From contig DDSZ01000002.1 in NCBI GenBank assembly GCA_002344205.1, forward strand, positions 1 through 64,000: a stretch of DNA of 64,000 bases. The letters are read 5' to 3'. Shown in pieces: positions 7,599 to 17,021 of the stretch (within the stretch, counting starts at the first letter, position 1; each line of letters opens with the position of its first letter). The stretch comes from Opitutaceae bacterium UBA2377. Lineage in GTDB: Bacteria > Verrucomicrobiota > Verrucomicrobiia > Opitutales > Opitutaceae. The position numbers and the translations under genes are program-made. The notes under the pieces are model-generated. The model saw nothing but the letters and a program-made list of their open reading frames with translations, ran no database searches and had not been told where the DNA came from.

Positions 7599-10163
7599 TC
7601 AGGCACGCAAGGCACGCCGGGCCGTGCGTCCTGCGCGGATAACCACGTTCCAGACGAGGCGATGTTCGCGGCCGGCCAGTGTCAGCACAAGAAGACGCAA
7701 CCGCAGACGTCCCTCGGTGACGTGCACGGCCAGGTGGTCGCGCTTCAGGACAATGCGACCCCAGCCGGTCGCAGTGGAGAAAAAAACGGCATAAGGCCGC
7801 GTGCGGACGGAAGGGCCAAACCAAAGCGTCTCCTCCAACGCGGAGTAACGGAAGCCGGAACAGGCCGGGAGCAGGGCGTAGCTGGCCATGGCACGAGCAT
7901 AGTAGCTGCCACATTCATATTCGTTGTAGGGATTGCGCACACGGCCATCATACCGGCGCCGGACCGCCCTCACGATCTCCAGCCCTTTCCGGAACCGGCC
8001 GGTCGCAATCAGATGGGATGCCACCTGATATTCCACCCCGGTCCACACCTCGTCGCAATAGACGAAGGGCAGAGTGGGCCGCCCGCCTCGCGGCCACGAG
8101 CAGAGCAACAGGCCGGCCTCGGACCCCATGGCGTAGCCGGGCCGCTGGGTATTGGCATGATCGCGCAGGTCTTTGCGGAAATTGTGCCGGTGAATCGCAT
8201 CCAACGTGCGGCGCACCCGCTCCGGGTTCAGCGGCAACGGCAGGCCGGCCGCCCAAGCCAGCCACGCACCGAGGACGCCATCGGAAAGGCAACCCGGGCC
8301 GTATTGGTATTTGGGACCTTCCGTATCCAGCAAACGCTGCCGTTCGGGATCGGTCCTCGGATCATCGATCAATTGCAGGACGGTCCGGTCACGCACATCG
8401 CGATAGCGCACCTGCTGGTGATAATATTCACCGTTGAACAACTTCAGATCTAGCAACCGTGCACCGCGCTCTGCCAGGTCGCCGGACTCACGGGCCATGC
8501 GCCGGTCGCCCAAAGCCGACGCCATCGCAGCCATGGCACTCAGGGCGGCGACGTAAATCGTGCCTCCCATGCTGTCCGGCCCCCAGAACTCGATGTCATA
8601 GGTGTTGTGATGCGGCTCGACCAGCGACCCCGTGCGATCCGGATCCCAAGTGCGGATGCAGTAGCGCAAGCTGCGTTTGGCGTGCGGATACAGGCGTCGC
8701 AGCCATGCCGTGTCGCCGCTGATGTGCCAGTCGCGGTAAAGTTTTATAATGCCGCCCAGTTGTCCGTCCGCGGCGGCGGGACCGTCATGCCGCGCCGGAC
8801 CATCCGGCAGGGCCGCGCGGAAGCCAACGTGCCCCCTCCGATCCTGCGAACGGAGCAGTTCCTGTTCACGCAGGGTGCGCTCAAGCGCGGGGAAGAGGTG
8901 GCATAGGGATTGTGCATAATTCCAAACGTGGGTGCATGACCCCGGGCAGCAGCCCCGATCGGGGAAACAACCTTCCCAACCCCACAGGTTGCCGTTCTCC
9001 TGCCGCAGGACGGTGGGTGACTTGAGAATGGCGAGGTTGGCGCTCACGGCATCGAGCACCGCTGGCGGGAGCGTGCTGCCATAAAGCGCGTCGCGAAACA
9101 CCAGCGTCCTTGCGCGGAGCCGCCCGTAGTGACGACGCACATGCCGTGCCACGGCCGGGGCATCCGGCCACTGTCCCGCATAATATGGCCGCCAAGGAGG
9201 AGGCTGGCCCGGCGCCGGCCGGATAACTTCGCCATGAAACGGCCGGCCCGGACCTGACACCACGCCGGCATTTGGAAAATGCCACGCCAAGACGAGCGGG
9301 TGGCAGGATTCTGCGTCCGGTGCCAGCCGCCCACGGAACAGCAATGAACCGCCAGAGCGGCCTTGGCGGGATTCATGTGGCGAGCCACTGCAGGCACGGA
9401 ACCGCCCGGTGGCGACCTCGCGCCAGAGCATAGTCAGCGCGTCGAACCACCCGCCGCGAAACCAGCCCGCCTTGATGACGGCCTCCCCGCCCAACGAAAG
9501 CAGGGCCGCGCTGCCAAACGCAGGGTCCAGCGCATGCTCCCGATTCCAATAGTGCACACCCGTCCGGCCGATTGCGGTGGTGCCGGCGCTTTCACCGCGT
9601 CCATTGCCGGCGGCGAGGTGCGACAGATGGAAGGAAAATTCATATTGCACGGTCCGGCGCGAACGGTTGCGGAAACGATATTCGAGGATCGCGCAGGGCA
9701 GGCCCGAGTTGCGATCATCCAGCGGGATAAAGGGATTGAAGGCCGTGATGCGCGCCGTCACCGGCAGGGCCGGATCCTCGAGGAGGACATGGCCAAAAGG
9801 AAACTCCCCCTCAAATACAGCACGCGCAAAGCGGGGCAGCCCTTCGTGGCCGCCCTGCCGGTGCCCCTGGGCTTGCAGACCCTGATCATAGATCCTGCCC
9901 GGCGGCAGCGGTCCTTCCACCAGCCGGACCATTGGGTTGCGGCCGGCGATACGCAGCAACGCAAAGGCGGCATCAGCCGGCTCGTTGGCATCGGGCAGCG
10001 CCGTGGTGTGCGGACGGTGCCGGATGGAAAAATCCTGCAGGCCGCCATGGCCGTTGAGACATACGTTGCCCGCGCCCAGCCCGCCCACGGGCATGGCAAT
10101 CTGAGCCAGTTGCGGGGATGCGAACCGGAAAGGGGCATGAAGCGACAAGTCAGGCGGTGGCAT
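7599..10163 (-). CDS. GH116 family beta-glycosidase (GBA2-like)
   Basis: 854 residues. The N-terminal domain has the GGLGAGN and GHGGLQDFSI signatures of the GH116/GBA2 family. The C-terminal (alpha/alpha)6 domain carries HNTYDIEFWGPDSMGG, whose Glu is the expected nucleophile, and CDEVWTGVEYQVA, whose Asp is the expected acid/base. Known members hydrolyse beta-glucosides, beta-xylosides or N-acetylglucosaminides. There is no obvious signal peptide. It is the last gene of a minus-strand run starting at 14386, with only 6 bp between the previous stop and this ATG. The ATG at 10163 is preferred to a TTG at 10169. It converges with the SGNH gene. Confidence 0.85.
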   Translation of the reverse strand: MPPPDLSLHAPFRFASPQLAQIAMPVGGLGAGNVCLNGHGGLQDFSIRHRPHTTALPDANEPADAAFALLRIAGRNPMVRLVEGPLPPGRIYDQGLQAQGHRQGGHEGLPRFARAVFEGEFPFGHVLLEDPALPVTARITAFNPFIPLDDRNSGLPCAILEYRFRNRSRRTVQYEFSFHLSHLAAGNGRGESAGTTAIGRTGVHYWNREHALDPAFGSAALLSLGGEAVIKAGWFRGGWFDALTMLWREVATGRFRACSGSPHESRQGRSGGSLLFRGRLAPDAESCHPLVLAWHFPNAGVVSGPGRPFHGEVIRPAPGQPPPWRPYYAGQWPDAPAVARHVRRHYGRLRARTLVFRDALYGSTLPPAVLDAVSANLAILKSPTVLRQENGNLWGWEGCFPDRGCCPGSCTHVWNYAQSLCHLFPALERTLREQELLRSQDRRGHVGFRAALPDGPARHDGPAAADGQLGGIIKLYRDWHISGDTAWLRRLYPHAKRSLRYCIRTWDPDRTGSLVEPHHNTYDIEFWGPDSMGGTIYVAALSAMAAMASALGDRRMARESGDLAERGARLLDLKLFNGEYYHQQVRYRDVRDRTVLQLIDDPRTDPERQRLLDTEGPKYQYGPGCLSDGVLGAWLAWAAGLPLPLNPERVRRTLDAIHRHNFRKDLRDHANTQRPGYAMGSEAGLLLCSWPRGGRPTLPFVYCDEVWTGVEYQVASHLIATGRFRKGLEIVRAVRRRYDGRVRNPYNEYECGSYYARAMASYALLPACSGFRYSALEETLWFGPSVRTRPYAVFFSTATGWGRIVLKRDHLAVHVTEGRLRLRLLVLTLAGREHRLVWNVVIRAGRTARRALRA

Positions 10164-10169
10164 GGACAA

Positions 10170-11732
10170 TCAGGGATGGGCCGCGGTTTCGCCCAGCGCA
10201 TGACGGTGCCGGGCCGCCCGCAGCGTCGAGAGCACCTGGACCTCCCAGAGCGAGTCCGTTTCCCGCAACCCTTCGGGAGCGCGGTCGAGCGCGTGCAGGC
10301 GGTCCTGCGCGCCAAGGGCAATGTCGAGCCGCTGCTGCATGAGGGTGATGCGCTGGCTATAGCGCTCGAGGGTCAACCGCAGGAGCTGCCGGTAGGAAGG
10401 TTCGACCGCATTGCGAAAGTCCTCCACCGAGCCTTGGTATCGGATAAGGCGATGAATCTCGCGGTCCAATAGTCCAAGCAGCCGGGTGTCGTTCATCAGC
10501 CAGAAGGAAAACCCTGGCGGATCGCCGGTGGTGTCGGCGGCAAAGTCCGCGAGCCGTTCATCTGGTTCGACCCCGCGCACGCCCGGCAGCCAGTCACTCA
10601 GGGTGGAAAACCGCCGATTACCTTCCTGAGAAGTCAGGAAGTGCAGGAACTCGATGGCGAGGTCCCGGTTGGGCGAGGCGCGGGTAATCGCAAGGCTGGC
10701 CATGGGCACGAAATTGCCTTCGGCCATCGTGCCAGCTCCAGATACCCCGCCGACCGGCAGACGGACCACGCCCAGCGGAAAGGCACATTGCTTGAGCAAC
10801 GTGGTGAACTCGTTGCTGCCGGCCACGTAATAGACGGCGCTTCCCTGCATGAAGGGGAAGGAAGCGTCTGCTGCCCGCATCTGGAAAGCTCCGGGGGAAA
10901 GATGCCGGCCGGCCTCGCGCATCTGATGCAGCGCCGTCTGCACCGCGGGCGTGTCCCAATCCCAGCGACCCTGCAGATAGGCGATGATGGCCTCATCGTC
11001 CCAGTTCCAGCCCGCGGCCAACGGGTCGAGGTCGCGGTGCAGGGAAACCGTGCAACTGCGCATGATGCTCGTGAGCAATATGCGCGCGCCGGTGCCCGCC
11101 GCCGCCAAAGGAATGACATCCTGATCCAGGCCGTGCCGGGTGATTCGATCACAAGCCCGGGCGAGATCCTGCACCGTGCGCGGCGGGCCGGCCGGGCCTA
11201 GAATCCTTGCATGCAGGTCGCGGTTGAACACCAACCGCAGCGTCATGATGGAAGCGGGCACCGAATAATGGCCGAGAATGCTTTCGTAGTAGTTGGGTTG
11301 TTCGTTGAGGCCGGTCAGAAAGGTGTCGCGCCAAGCGACGTCGGCCAATGGGGTGCCATGATTCTCCGGATTCGGGCGGCGCAGCCACGGCCCAAGCTCC
11401 TCCAGGTAGGCCAGCGCGTCATCGGGAGTCAGCCAGCCGGGAGCCTCCACAATGTCCGGAGGCGTCCCTCCCGTGAATTGCGTGTGCAACCAAGGACGGT
11501 AGAGCGTGATGGGGACGTCGGTGATTCGCACTTCCACCCCTGGCCGGCTGGCCATGAACTCGCGGGCGATGGTGGCGAAAGCCTCCCGCACGGCGGGATC
11601 AATGTTTGTGTGTGCAATCCGTAGAATGCGGGTGTTGCCGGCCCCGGCAGGCGCACCGCCAGTCCCGAATTGCAGCCATGTGACCAGCGCCAGCACCAAC
11701 AGAGTGCCAAGGACAAGGAGCCTAGGGTTCAT
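10170..11732 (-). CDS. Extracellular solute-binding protein, family 1-like (orphan)
   Basis: 520 residues. A single hydrophobic segment (about residues 4-20) has no lipobox Cys, so the protein is probably anchored in the inner membrane or exported by a normal signal peptide. What follows resembles sugar-type binding proteins: LRIAHTN near the N-terminus, EFMASRPGVEVRI, GGTPPDIVEAPGW and a C-terminal Trp-rich ligand-binding region. No ABC permease or ATPase genes lie nearby, so the transporter partner, if any, is encoded elsewhere; alternatively it works as a sensor or scaffold. The start overlaps the stop of the upstream TPR-like gene by 11 bp, implying coupling. Confidence 0.75.
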   Translation of the reverse strand: MNPRLLVLGTLLVLALVTWLQFGTGGAPAGAGNTRILRIAHTNIDPAVREAFATIAREFMASRPGVEVRITDVPITLYRPWLHTQFTGGTPPDIVEAPGWLTPDDALAYLEELGPWLRRPNPENHGTPLADVAWRDTFLTGLNEQPNYYESILGHYSVPASIMTLRLVFNRDLHARILGPAGPPRTVQDLARACDRITRHGLDQDVIPLAAAGTGARILLTSIMRSCTVSLHRDLDPLAAGWNWDDEAIIAYLQGRWDWDTPAVQTALHQMREAGRHLSPGAFQMRAADASFPFMQGSAVYYVAGSNEFTTLLKQCAFPLGVVRLPVGGVSGAGTMAEGNFVPMASLAITRASPNRDLAIEFLHFLTSQEGNRRFSTLSDWLPGVRGVEPDERLADFAADTTGDPPGFSFWLMNDTRLLGLLDREIHRLIRYQGSVEDFRNAVEPSYRQLLRLTLERYSQRITLMQQRLDIALGAQDRLHALDRAPEGLRETDSLWEVQVLSTLRAARHRHALGETAAHP

Positions 11733-12555
11733 GGGGCTGGAGTTGGAGGGCAAGGCACCGGGCAAGGTCGGTGCGACGGTCGGCCGGATAGCGAGCGACG
11801 AATTCCCGGAAAAACCGCGCCGCGGTGGCTTCCTCGCCCTTGCGCCGATGATACTCCCCGAGCCGGAACAGCACGTCGGAAAAGGTGTAGTGACTGGCCA
11901 GTCCCAGCTCGTAAACAACGAGCAAGTGGGCGCACGCACGATCCTCGTCGTCGAACAAACGCCCCCATGCCAGTGAGGCCGAGAGATGATAAAGCCGGCG
12001 GGCGGCGGGCGATCGCAGTAGCCCGCGCACTTCCTCTTCGAAGGTCAACAGCGCTGTCCGACGGGCCTCCATTGGTCCGGGTTGATGTTGAACGACGATG
12101 GCTGCATATACGATCGCGCGCTCCGCTTGGGGTGAGTCCGGAAACCTTGTCCAGATCTCGCGGTAGCGCCCGGCCAGCGGGGTGTCGGCCAGTTCGCCGC
12201 GGGTTTGGGCGAGGCGGACACGCTGGTAAGCGGCCTCGGCAGCCACGGCGTCATCAAACGGTAGGGCTGAGAGGGCTTCAAGACGGCGGGCGGCTTCGTC
12301 AAGCTTGGTGCGGGTCTGCGGAGGCGAGACGATGAGCAGGAGCGCTCCGGCCAATTCCGCGCTGCGTGAGTTGTCTTCCGGGCGGGTTTGTTTGAGCAGG
12401 TTTTCTCCGGAGCGGAACTGAAACCCTGCTGCCCCGACCAAGGCCTGCACGGTGCTCTCATCCGGAAGTTGGCCGGTCGGCAGCGAAGCAACCGCCGTGT
12501 GTGCGGATAGCACGCAAGCCAAGACAGGGATAAACACGGGAGGTCGGCCGGTCAC
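11722..12555 (-). CDS. Exported TPR-like helical repeat protein, function unknown
   Basis: 277 residues from a GTG at 12555. The start is chosen because it gives a clean signal peptide (hydrophobic core VFIPVLACVLS, cut near AVA). The mature part is mostly helical with TPR-like stretches (GEYHRRKGEEATAARFFREF, and a Tyr/Ala-rich repeat near YREIWTRFPDSPQAERA). Such proteins usually mediate protein contacts in the periplasm. It overlaps the solute-binding protein gene by 11 bp and lies 68 bp downstream of the DCXR-like gene. No family could be named from sequence alone. Confidence 0.6.
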   Translation of the reverse strand: MTGRPPVFIPVLACVLSAHTAVASLPTGQLPDESTVQALVGAAGFQFRSGENLLKQTRPEDNSRSAELAGALLLIVSPPQTRTKLDEAARRLEALSALPFDDAVAAEAAYQRVRLAQTRGELADTPLAGRYREIWTRFPDSPQAERAIVYAAIVVQHQPGPMEARRTALLTFEEEVRGLLRSPAARRLYHLSASLAWGRLFDDEDRACAHLLVVYELGLASHYTFSDVLFRLGEYHRRKGEEATAARFFREFVARYPADRRTDLARCLALQLQPHEP

Positions 12556-12623
12556 GGGGCGGGGATGGTCGCAAGGCTGGGCGCAATGACACCCGGAGCA
12601 ATGATGGAACAGGTCATCAACGG

Positions 12624-13355
12624 TCAGGTGGCGAGAAAACCGCCGTCCACCGGCAGGGCCGCGCCGGTTATCATGGCGGCGGAGGGACCAAGCAGAAATT
12701 CCACGACGGCGGCAACCTCCCACGGCCGGGCAAACCGGCCCAGCGGAATCCGCGCCAGCATGGGACCGCTCTTTGCCGGGTCTCCCCAGGCCATTTCGGC
12801 CATCGGCGTGAGGGTGACGGTGGGATTGACCGCATTGACGCGAATGCCGTGCGCACCGAGTTCAAGGGCCATCACTCGGGTGAGGGCGTCAAGCGCGCCT
12901 TTCGATGCGCAATAAACCGCATGTGCGGGCAAAGCGGCCTGAGATGCCTGACTGGAGAGATTGACGATTGCCCCACGATGGCCGCGGACGATCCAACGCC
13001 GGACAACCGCCTGCGAAACAGACAGCACGGCACGGACATTGACCGCCATCGTGCGGTCGAAGGCCTCGGCGGTGCAGTCGAGAAACGTTTGGGGGATGGA
13101 GATGCCGGCATTGTTTACCAAATGATCAATGTCGCCCATGGTCCCGACAAGAGCGGCGACAGCACTAGGATCTGAGAGGTCGGCCACATGGGTTTCACAG
13201 GTAATTTCCCGGCCGAGGGTGGCGAGGTCGGCCGCAGTGCGGCTGACGGCGACGATCCGCGCGCCCGCGGCGGCGAGATGCCGGGCGATGGCGCGGCCGA
13301 TGCCCTTGCCTGCACCGGTGACGAGGATACGTTGGCCGGTAAATTCAGATTTCAT
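12624..13355 (-). CDS. SDR oxidoreductase, L-xylulose reductase (DCXR)-like
   Basis: 243 residues, a standard length for classical SDRs. TGAGKGIG (13-20) binds the nucleotide, NNAG is at 81-84, and the catalytic triad is Ser134/135, Tyr148 and Lys152 (YCASK). The [10 protein letters not shown] start and [12 protein letters not shown] tail resemble dicarbonyl/L-xylulose reductases, but the SDR family is broad and substrate assignment is tentative. Its start overlaps the stop of the upstream polyol dehydrogenase by ATGA, so the two are translationally coupled. Together they could interconvert a ketose, a polyol and a second ketose. Confidence 0.75.
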   Translation of the reverse strand: MKSEFTGQRILVTGAGKGIGRAIARHLAAAGARIVAVSRTAADLATLGREITCETHVADLSDPSAVAALVGTMGDIDHLVNNAGISIPQTFLDCTAEAFDRTMAVNVRAVLSVSQAVVRRWIVRGHRGAIVNLSSQASQAALPAHAVYCASKGALDALTRVMALELGAHGIRVNAVNPTVTLTPMAEMAWGDPAKSGPMLARIPLGRFARPWEVAAVVEFLLGPSAAMITGAALPVDGGFLAT

Positions 13356-14386
13356 GGCAGTTCGATCTGGATTTTGACGGTGGCAGGTTTGGGGCTGGCC
13401 GCATAATCAAACGCTGCCGAGGAGTCACCGAAGGGAAAGCGGTCTGTGATCAGTGAGCGGACGTTCAGCGCGCCGATTTCCATCAGGGCGAGGGCGCGCG
13501 GGAACATGTGCGCGTAGCGAAAGACCGTTTCGATGCGCGCTTCTTTCACTTGGGCCGCCACCACGTCGATGGGCACGGGGGCGCCTGGCATGCCGATCAA
13601 CGTCACGGCCCCACCCGGTGCCAGCGCTGCCAGAGCATCGGACAGGGCCGCCCCATGACCCGATGCCTCGAACACATGGTCCGCCCCCCAGCCGTCTGTC
13701 GCCTGACGCACCACGCCGGCGAGATTCTCATGGCGCACATCCACGGGAGTGACAGGGCCAAGCCCGGCGGCCAAGCTGAGCCTTTCGGGAACCACGTCGG
13801 AGACAAAAATCCGGCTGCAACCGCCTGCCAGCGCTGCGAGCGCGGTCAGCAAACCGATCGGGCCGGCTCCGATCACCACCGCCACGTCCCCCGGCCTGAC
13901 CCGGGCCTTGTTGACCGCGTGCATCCCGACTGCAAGCGGCTCGACCATCGCGCCCTCGGCAAAAGAGACATTGTCCGGCAAACGGAATGTAAAGGCGGCC
14001 GGATGCACCACGGTCGGGCGCAGACAACCATGGACGGGAGGCGTGGCCCAGAAGCGCACGGCGGGATCGAGGTTGTAGCGACCGAGGCGGGCCGCGCGGC
14101 TGCCGGCATCCGGAATGCCGGGTTCCATGCAGACCCGGTCCCCCACGCGCAGGTGGGGCACCGCGCGTCCGACCTCGACGACGGTGCCGGCGGCCTCATG
14201 CCCGAGCACCAGCGGCTCCCGCACCACGAACGGCCCGATCGCGCCATGCCGATAGTAATGCACATCGCTGCCGCACACCCCGACGGTGTGGATGCGGATG
14301 CGCACATCGTGCGGTCCGGGCTCCTCGGCGAGCGCAATCTCGCGGAGGCGCAGCACATGTTTTTGTTCGAGGACGACGGCGAGCAT
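13352..14386 (-). CDS. Zinc-dependent polyol (sorbitol/xylitol) dehydrogenase-like MDR
   Basis: 344 residues from the ATG at 14386; the frame runs further upstream, but that stretch has no family similarity. Catalytic zinc ligands Cys38 ([10 protein letters not shown]), His63-Glu64 (GHE) and Glu149 are present, as is the NAD-binding GAGPIG (173-178). The sequence [13 protein letters not shown] is characteristic of sorbitol, xylitol or L-iditol 2-dehydrogenases. The four Cys of the structural zinc site in many MDRs are absent (region 90-105 has none). It is the first gene of the five-gene minus-strand run down to the GH116, with a LacI-type operator 75 bp before its start. Confidence 0.82.
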   Translation of the reverse strand: MLAVVLEQKHVLRLREIALAEEPGPHDVRIRIHTVGVCGSDVHYYRHGAIGPFVVREPLVLGHEAAGTVVEVGRAVPHLRVGDRVCMEPGIPDAGSRAARLGRYNLDPAVRFWATPPVHGCLRPTVVHPAAFTFRLPDNVSFAEGAMVEPLAVGMHAVNKARVRPGDVAVVIGAGPIGLLTALAALAGGCSRIFVSDVVPERLSLAAGLGPVTPVDVRHENLAGVVRQATDGWGADHVFEASGHGAALSDALAALAPGGAVTLIGMPGAPVPIDVVAAQVKEARIETVFRYAHMFPRALALMEIGALNVRSLITDRFPFGDSSAAFDYAASPKPATVKIQIELP

Positions 14387-14461
14387 GGGGGTGGCCGGGT
14401 AACGAGCCGGCCGGCAGGCCATCTCTCCGGGCCGGAAGAAAGGAGACAACGGCCCGGATGG

Positions 14462-14474
14462 TGGACAAGTTGAC
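14462..14474. promoter_or_regulatory. Putative LacI operator before polyol dehydrogenase operon
   Basis: TGGACAAGTTGAC, identical over the 11-bp core to the copies at 4490, 16949 and (inverted) 23960. It lies between the stop of the MDR gene (14486) and the polyol dehydrogenase start (14386), which suggests a separate, regulated promoter for the downstream five genes. Confidence 0.7.
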
Positions 14475-14485
14475 CCTGCGGGCCG

Positions 14486-15493
14486 TCAGTCACTCCAGAC
14501 GAAGAGGCAGCCCATCGCCGAAGCACGGCTGGTGCGGAGCATCTCGTAGGCTTCCGCGGCGGCAGCCGGTGCGAACCGGTGCGTGATGAGCGGCCGCACG
14601 TTCATGCGGCCCTGCGTCAGCAGATGCAGGAAGAATTCCTCCATGCGCCGGCCGGTCCAGAGGCCGCGGGTCGGCGATTGCACGGGGGCCTGGCTGTCGT
14701 GGGCGCCAACGAGATGCAGGCCGCGCGTGACGAGATCGGGGGTGAGGGTCTGGAGGTGGGGCCGGCCGGTGTCGCCGAGCACCACGACGGTGCCGGCATC
14801 GCGGACTAGCGGGAGAAGGGTAGGCAGCACGGCGTGGTGGCCGGTGACGTCGTAGGCGACATCGGCGCGGAACCCGTCGTTTGCGCTCCGCACGGCGGCG
14901 AGGGCGTCCGCAGCGGAGCCGGCAAAAGGTTGCACGGTCGGGAGACCGGCGAGAAAGGCCAAGCGGGCGGGCGCGGGGTCGAGGGCGAGGATGGTGCGTG
15001 CGCCTGCTAGAGCGACATATTGTGCAACGAGCTGACCGAGCAATCCGAGGCCGGCGATCACCACGGTGTCGCCGAGCTGGTGGCCGGCGGCGCGCACGCC
15101 GATCTGGGTGATCCGGCCCAGCCCCAGCCACACGGCTTCCTCGTCGGCGACGGCCGCCGGCACGGGGACGGCGCGGTCGGCCGACACGGTGACATGACTG
15201 GCATGAGGTGCGCGGGTGGCAGCGCGGTCGCCGGGAGACCAGCCGGTGACACCAGGCCCGACGGCCTCCACGACACCACAGTGCAAGTAGCCGGGGTGAA
15301 ACGGATATTTGACCCAATGGGCGAAGTGGGTGCCGGCGGCGAAGTCGCGCGCATAAATGCGGCCTTCCGTGCCGGTGCTGATGAGCGTGCGTGTGGTGCG
15401 GAGGAGCAGTTCGCCGGGTTGTGGTGCGGGGAGCGAGTCGGTGGCGAGGCAGACCTGGCCGGGGCCGGGAAACTTTAGGGCGGTGCGCTGCAT
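14486..15493 (-). CDS. MDR-family oxidoreductase without zinc ligands
   Basis: 335 residues. Fold features: an N-terminal GroES-like domain and a Rossmann nucleotide-binding domain with AGLGLLG (147-153). The usual catalytic zinc motifs (GxCGSD, GHE) are missing: the equivalent places read TLISTGTEG and HPGYLHCG. STGTE-type starts are typical of oxidoreductases found in sugar or cyclitol gene clusters. Substrate unknown. It follows the FAD oxidoreductase by 3 bp and is surely co-transcribed with it. Confidence 0.78.
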   Translation of the reverse strand: MQRTALKFPGPGQVCLATDSLPAPQPGELLLRTTRTLISTGTEGRIYARDFAAGTHFAHWVKYPFHPGYLHCGVVEAVGPGVTGWSPGDRAATRAPHASHVTVSADRAVPVPAAVADEEAVWLGLGRITQIGVRAAGHQLGDTVVIAGLGLLGQLVAQYVALAGARTILALDPAPARLAFLAGLPTVQPFAGSAADALAAVRSANDGFRADVAYDVTGHHAVLPTLLPLVRDAGTVVVLGDTGRPHLQTLTPDLVTRGLHLVGAHDSQAPVQSPTRGLWTGRRMEEFFLHLLTQGRMNVRPLITHRFAPAAAAEAYEMLRTSRASAMGCLFVWSD

Positions 15494-15496
15494 TGG

Positions 15497-16846
15497 TCAG
15501 CGAAGGAAGGCGCCGCAGGCGCGGAGGCGCTGGCGCAGAAGGCCGATGTTGATGGCGTGAACGTCGCCCGCGGTGGCGGCGGCGAGAGCGGCGGCGAGAC
15601 CGGCGGCCTCGCCCATGGCGAGACAGGCGGGCATGATGCGCACGCTGCCCTGCACGATCTGCTCGCAGGAAACCGAGCGGCCCGCGACGAGCACGTTGCG
15701 CAGATCGCGCGGAGTGAGACAGCGGTAGGGGATGCCGTGGGACTCGCCGGGCTGATAGCGCAGGCTGGCCTGATCCCACGCCTGCCATTTTTCGGGGGAG
15801 TTGGCCAGTTCGGCGGCGGCCCAATGGACATCAAGGAAGTAGCAGTTGCGGGCGATCTCGTCAGGGAAGTCGCGCCGGGCGAGATAGTCGTCGAGACTGA
15901 GCACATAGTCACCGACGATGCGGCGGGTTTCGCGAACGCCCAGCAGCGCCCCGGTGGCGGCGAGGAAGGCGTTGCCGAAGGCGGCGGGGTGAAACTCGGC
16001 GAGGGCGTCGCGGTATTGCCGCGCCATGCGGCGGCCCTGCATCAGGGCGGTGGAAACGGAGGCCGGATCGGTGTTGTCCACCCGGAAAAGGTGGCCGGCG
16101 TTGAAGCCCACTGCGCCCGGGCCGATGAGGTTGTTGCAGAGATGGGCGTCGGGAATGAGCGGGTAGCGTTTCGACTCGAGGATGCGATAGACCGGACTGG
16201 CGGCGTTCCCGCCGTGCAGCTTGGGACCGTTGAGATAGGCGTAGTCGTCAACATTGGTCAGCACGAAGCAGTGGGTGGCGGGCATCAGGTTGCCGCCGCC
16301 GGCATCGCCTTGGTGAAACCGGGCGCCGGCCCAGGCGGCGAGGTCGGCGTCGCCGGAGCAATCGACAAAGACCTTGGCCCGCAGCGCGCTGAGACCGTGT
16401 TTGTTGGCGACCAACACATGGGTGACGGTGCCGTCGGCGGTGCGCTCGACGGCGGCCAGCACGGTGTGGAAGAGGACGGTCGCGCCGGCTGCGGTCACCA
16501 CGTCGTCGTAGATCTGCTTGAGACGCTCGCTGTCGATGGGCACCCAGTCCACATGTTTCGCGCTGATGTGGGGCAGGGCGGCTTTGGCGGTGCGGAAGAT
16601 CTGCTCGGCGAGGCCGCGATAGACAATCTGGGTGCCGTCAGAAAACGGGGTCCAGGCCGGCACGAGGGCGGCGGTGCCCATGCCGCCGAGCGCTCCGGTG
16701 GCCTCGACCAGGAGCGTGCGCGCGCCCTCGCGCGCGGCGGCGGTGGCGGCGGCACAGCCGGCCGGCCCGCCACCGATGACCACAACATCCCACTCGCCGG
16801 CGACGGGGAGCGCGGGACGGTGGAAGGCTACCGTGGAGGTGTTCAT
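15497..16846 (-). CDS. FAD-dependent oxidoreductase (FAD_oxidored, PF12831-like)
   Basis: 449 residues from the ATG at 16846; the frame continues upstream but overlaps the divergent esterase gene and is not coding there. The dinucleotide-binding motif VVIGGGPAG is at 22-30 with the ribose-binding acidic Glu48, then GALGGMGTAA. FVDCSGDADLAAWAG and the late VAGRSVSCEQIVQGSVR motif are typical of the PF12831 group, which is frequent in sugar-utilisation loci of Verrucomicrobia and Planctomycetes with largely unknown substrates. It forms a two-gene operon with the MDR gene, starting 102 bp from a LacI-type operator. Confidence 0.82.
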   Translation of the reverse strand: MNTSTVAFHRPALPVAGEWDVVVIGGGPAGCAAATAAAREGARTLLVEATGALGGMGTAALVPAWTPFSDGTQIVYRGLAEQIFRTAKAALPHISAKHVDWVPIDSERLKQIYDDVVTAAGATVLFHTVLAAVERTADGTVTHVLVANKHGLSALRAKVFVDCSGDADLAAWAGARFHQGDAGGGNLMPATHCFVLTNVDDYAYLNGPKLHGGNAASPVYRILESKRYPLIPDAHLCNNLIGPGAVGFNAGHLFRVDNTDPASVSTALMQGRRMARQYRDALAEFHPAAFGNAFLAATGALLGVRETRRIVGDYVLSLDDYLARRDFPDEIARNCYFLDVHWAAAELANSPEKWQAWDQASLRYQPGESHGIPYRCLTPRDLRNVLVAGRSVSCEQIVQGSVRIMPACLAMGEAAGLAAALAAATAGDVHAINIGLLRQRLRACGAFLR

Positions 16847-16948
16847 GCGGGCGGCGGCAGGGCGGCGGGAAAAGCCGCGGCGCGGTGGCGGCGGAGAGGC
16901 ATCATCCATCGGGCAACCGCCGGCGGTCCGGTTCAAACGTGACTTTGC

Positions 16949-16961
16949 TGGACAAGTTGAC
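16949..16961. promoter_or_regulatory. Putative LacI operator between FAD oxidoreductase and carboxylesterase
   Basis: TGGACAAGTTGAC sits in the divergent intergenic region, 102 bp from the FAD oxidoreductase start and 61 bp from the carboxylesterase start, so it can control both directions. Confidence 0.7.
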
Positions 16962-17021
16962 GCGGAGCGATTGGCGATTGTCGTCGCGGAGTATCGGAGG
17001 TGAAGTGCGGGTGCCGCAGCC

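Noticed and set aside
15557..16942. Open frame of 461 codons on the plus strand
   Set aside because: Antisense to the FAD oxidoreductase, whose GGGPAG motif and length are right.
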